A stretch of DNA of 5,627 nt, from assembly GCA_016839655.1 (NCBI GenBank), contig JAEOTW010000261.1, forward strand, positions 1 through 5,627, given 5' to 3'. The stretch's first letter is position 1; each line of letters starts with the position of its first letter. The stretch comes from Promethearchaeota archaeon. GTDB lineage: Archaea > Asgardarchaeota > Lokiarchaeia > Sigynarchaeales > SOKP01. The notes under the pieces are model-generated. The model did not search any database. It saw nothing but the letters and a program-made list of their open reading frames with translations, and was not told where the DNA came from. Positions 5,345 through 5,627 of the stretch are shown here, one piece after another. The position numbers and the translations under genes are program-made.

Positions 5345-5376
5345 GTCAACAAGTCATTCGGTCATTTAGTCATAAA
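5345..5376. repeat. Four tandem 8-bp units, likely operator of the SDR/TetR pair
   Basis: The units are GTCAACAA (5345), GTCATTCG (5353), GTCATTTA (5361) and GTCATAAA (5369): GTCA recurs exactly every 8 bases, with GTCAT in the last three. The block fills the space between the SDR TATA box (5331-5338, minus) and the TetR TATA-like box (5377-5384, plus), touching the BRE position of both. One inverted copy, ATGACT, lies at 5325-5330. A regulator bound here could shut both promoters by excluding TFB; the TetR protein next door is the likely binder. TetR operators are usually palindromic, so a direct repeat is unusual. Confidence 0.6.
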
Positions 5377-5384
5377 TTTTTAAA
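5377..5384 (+). promoter_or_regulatory. TATA-like box of the TetR gene
   Basis: TTTTTAAA lies 26-33 bases before the ATG at 5410. This spacing puts transcription start at or next to the start codon, and no Shine-Dalgarno is seen, so the TetR message is probably leaderless. Confidence 0.45.
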
Positions 5385-5409
5385 TGAAAAAGTCCTTAAT
5401 ATTATTATA

Positions 5410-5627
5410 ATGCCTAAAGCTTTTTCTATTGAGGAAAAAAAGATAATTAAAAATAACCTAATTGAAAAAGGTGCAGAATTATTTGGAACTTATGGGTTAA
5501 AGAAAACAAATGTTGAAGATATAACTAATGCTGTAGGTATTGCAAAAGGATCTTTTTATTCCTTCTATAATTCAAAAGAAGAATTATTTTTGGATGTTCT
5601 TACACAAGCAGAAGAAAAGATGATAAC
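5410..5627 (+). CDS. TetR-family transcriptional regulator (partial, C-terminus beyond window)
   Basis: The first 72 codons are visible, running off the window end without a stop. They contain the TetR DNA-binding domain: helix 1 with KNNLIEKGAELFGTYGLKKT (14-33), then the helix-turn-helix VEDITNAVGIAKGSFYSFYN (35-54) and the SKEELF motif (55-60), all hallmarks of TetR_N. The ligand-binding domain that would indicate the inducer lies outside. It diverges from the SDR, the usual arrangement for a TetR repressor and the enzyme whose substrate it senses. The start ATG gives the normal short N-terminus before helix 1; the gene appears leaderless. The GTCA tandem block immediately upstream is the probable binding site. 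Confidence 0.9.
   Translation, partial: MPKAFSIEEKKIIKNNLIEKGAELFGTYGLKKTNVEDITNAVGIAKGSFYSFYNSKEELFLDVLTQAEEKMI

Noticed and set aside
5345..5376. Tandem 8-bp units as a CRISPR-like array or replication iterons
   Set aside because: Units are far too short and unspaced for CRISPR, and the block lies precisely between two promoters with no replication gene nearby, so an operator explains it better.

Overview
The window is very AT-rich, with long A and T runs, frequent ATA (Ile) and AGA (Arg) codons, tightly packed genes and convergent pairs separated only by T-rich tracts. Several features point to an archaeon: a TrmB-type winged-helix regulator, TATA-like boxes about 25 bases before inferred transcript starts, GGTG-type ribosome binding sites on some genes and an apparently leaderless gene, and oligo-T 3' ends without hairpins. 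The style resembles mesophilic Asgard-type or related AT-rich archaea, but that placement is an impression and not a demonstrated fact. I see no tRNA, rRNA, insertion sequence or CRISPR array.

Layout. (1) Bases 1-68 hold the first 22 codons of a gene on the minus strand that looks like an ArsR-like winged-helix regulator. (2) Diverging from it on the plus strand is a probable three-gene unit: a 52-residue cysteine-rich protein (172-330), a DrrA/NatA-like ABC ATPase (358-1347) and an ABC-2 type permease (about 1325-2131) that overlaps the ATPase. Together the last two make a typical two-gene exporter; the small Cys-rich gene is the unrecognised member. (3) Convergent to that unit is a class I SAM-dependent methyltransferase (2159-2869, minus). 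(4) Diverging from the methyltransferase is a TrmB-like regulator (3062-3949, plus) with a perfect 9-bp inverted repeat placed over its likely transcription start, which suggests autoregulation and possibly control of the methyltransferase. (5) Convergent to it is a 427-residue short-chain dehydrogenase/reductase (3998-5281, minus) with an intact catalytic core and an unrecognised helical C-terminal extension of about 165 residues. (6) Diverging from the SDR is a TetR-family regulator cut off by the window end (5410-5627).

The window therefore reads as three regulator/effector pairs arranged head to head: wHTH with Cys-rich protein/ABC exporter, TrmB-like with methyltransferase, and TetR with SDR. 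Nothing in the sequence shows that the three pairs form one pathway. The most distinctive non-coding signal is a set of four directly repeated 8-bp units (GTCA at 5345, 5353, 5361 and 5369) filling the space between the two opposed TATA-like boxes of the SDR/TetR pair. A second unusual signal is an A10 run in the SDR message exactly between the enzyme core and its extension, where a one-base slip either way would end the protein within nine codons.
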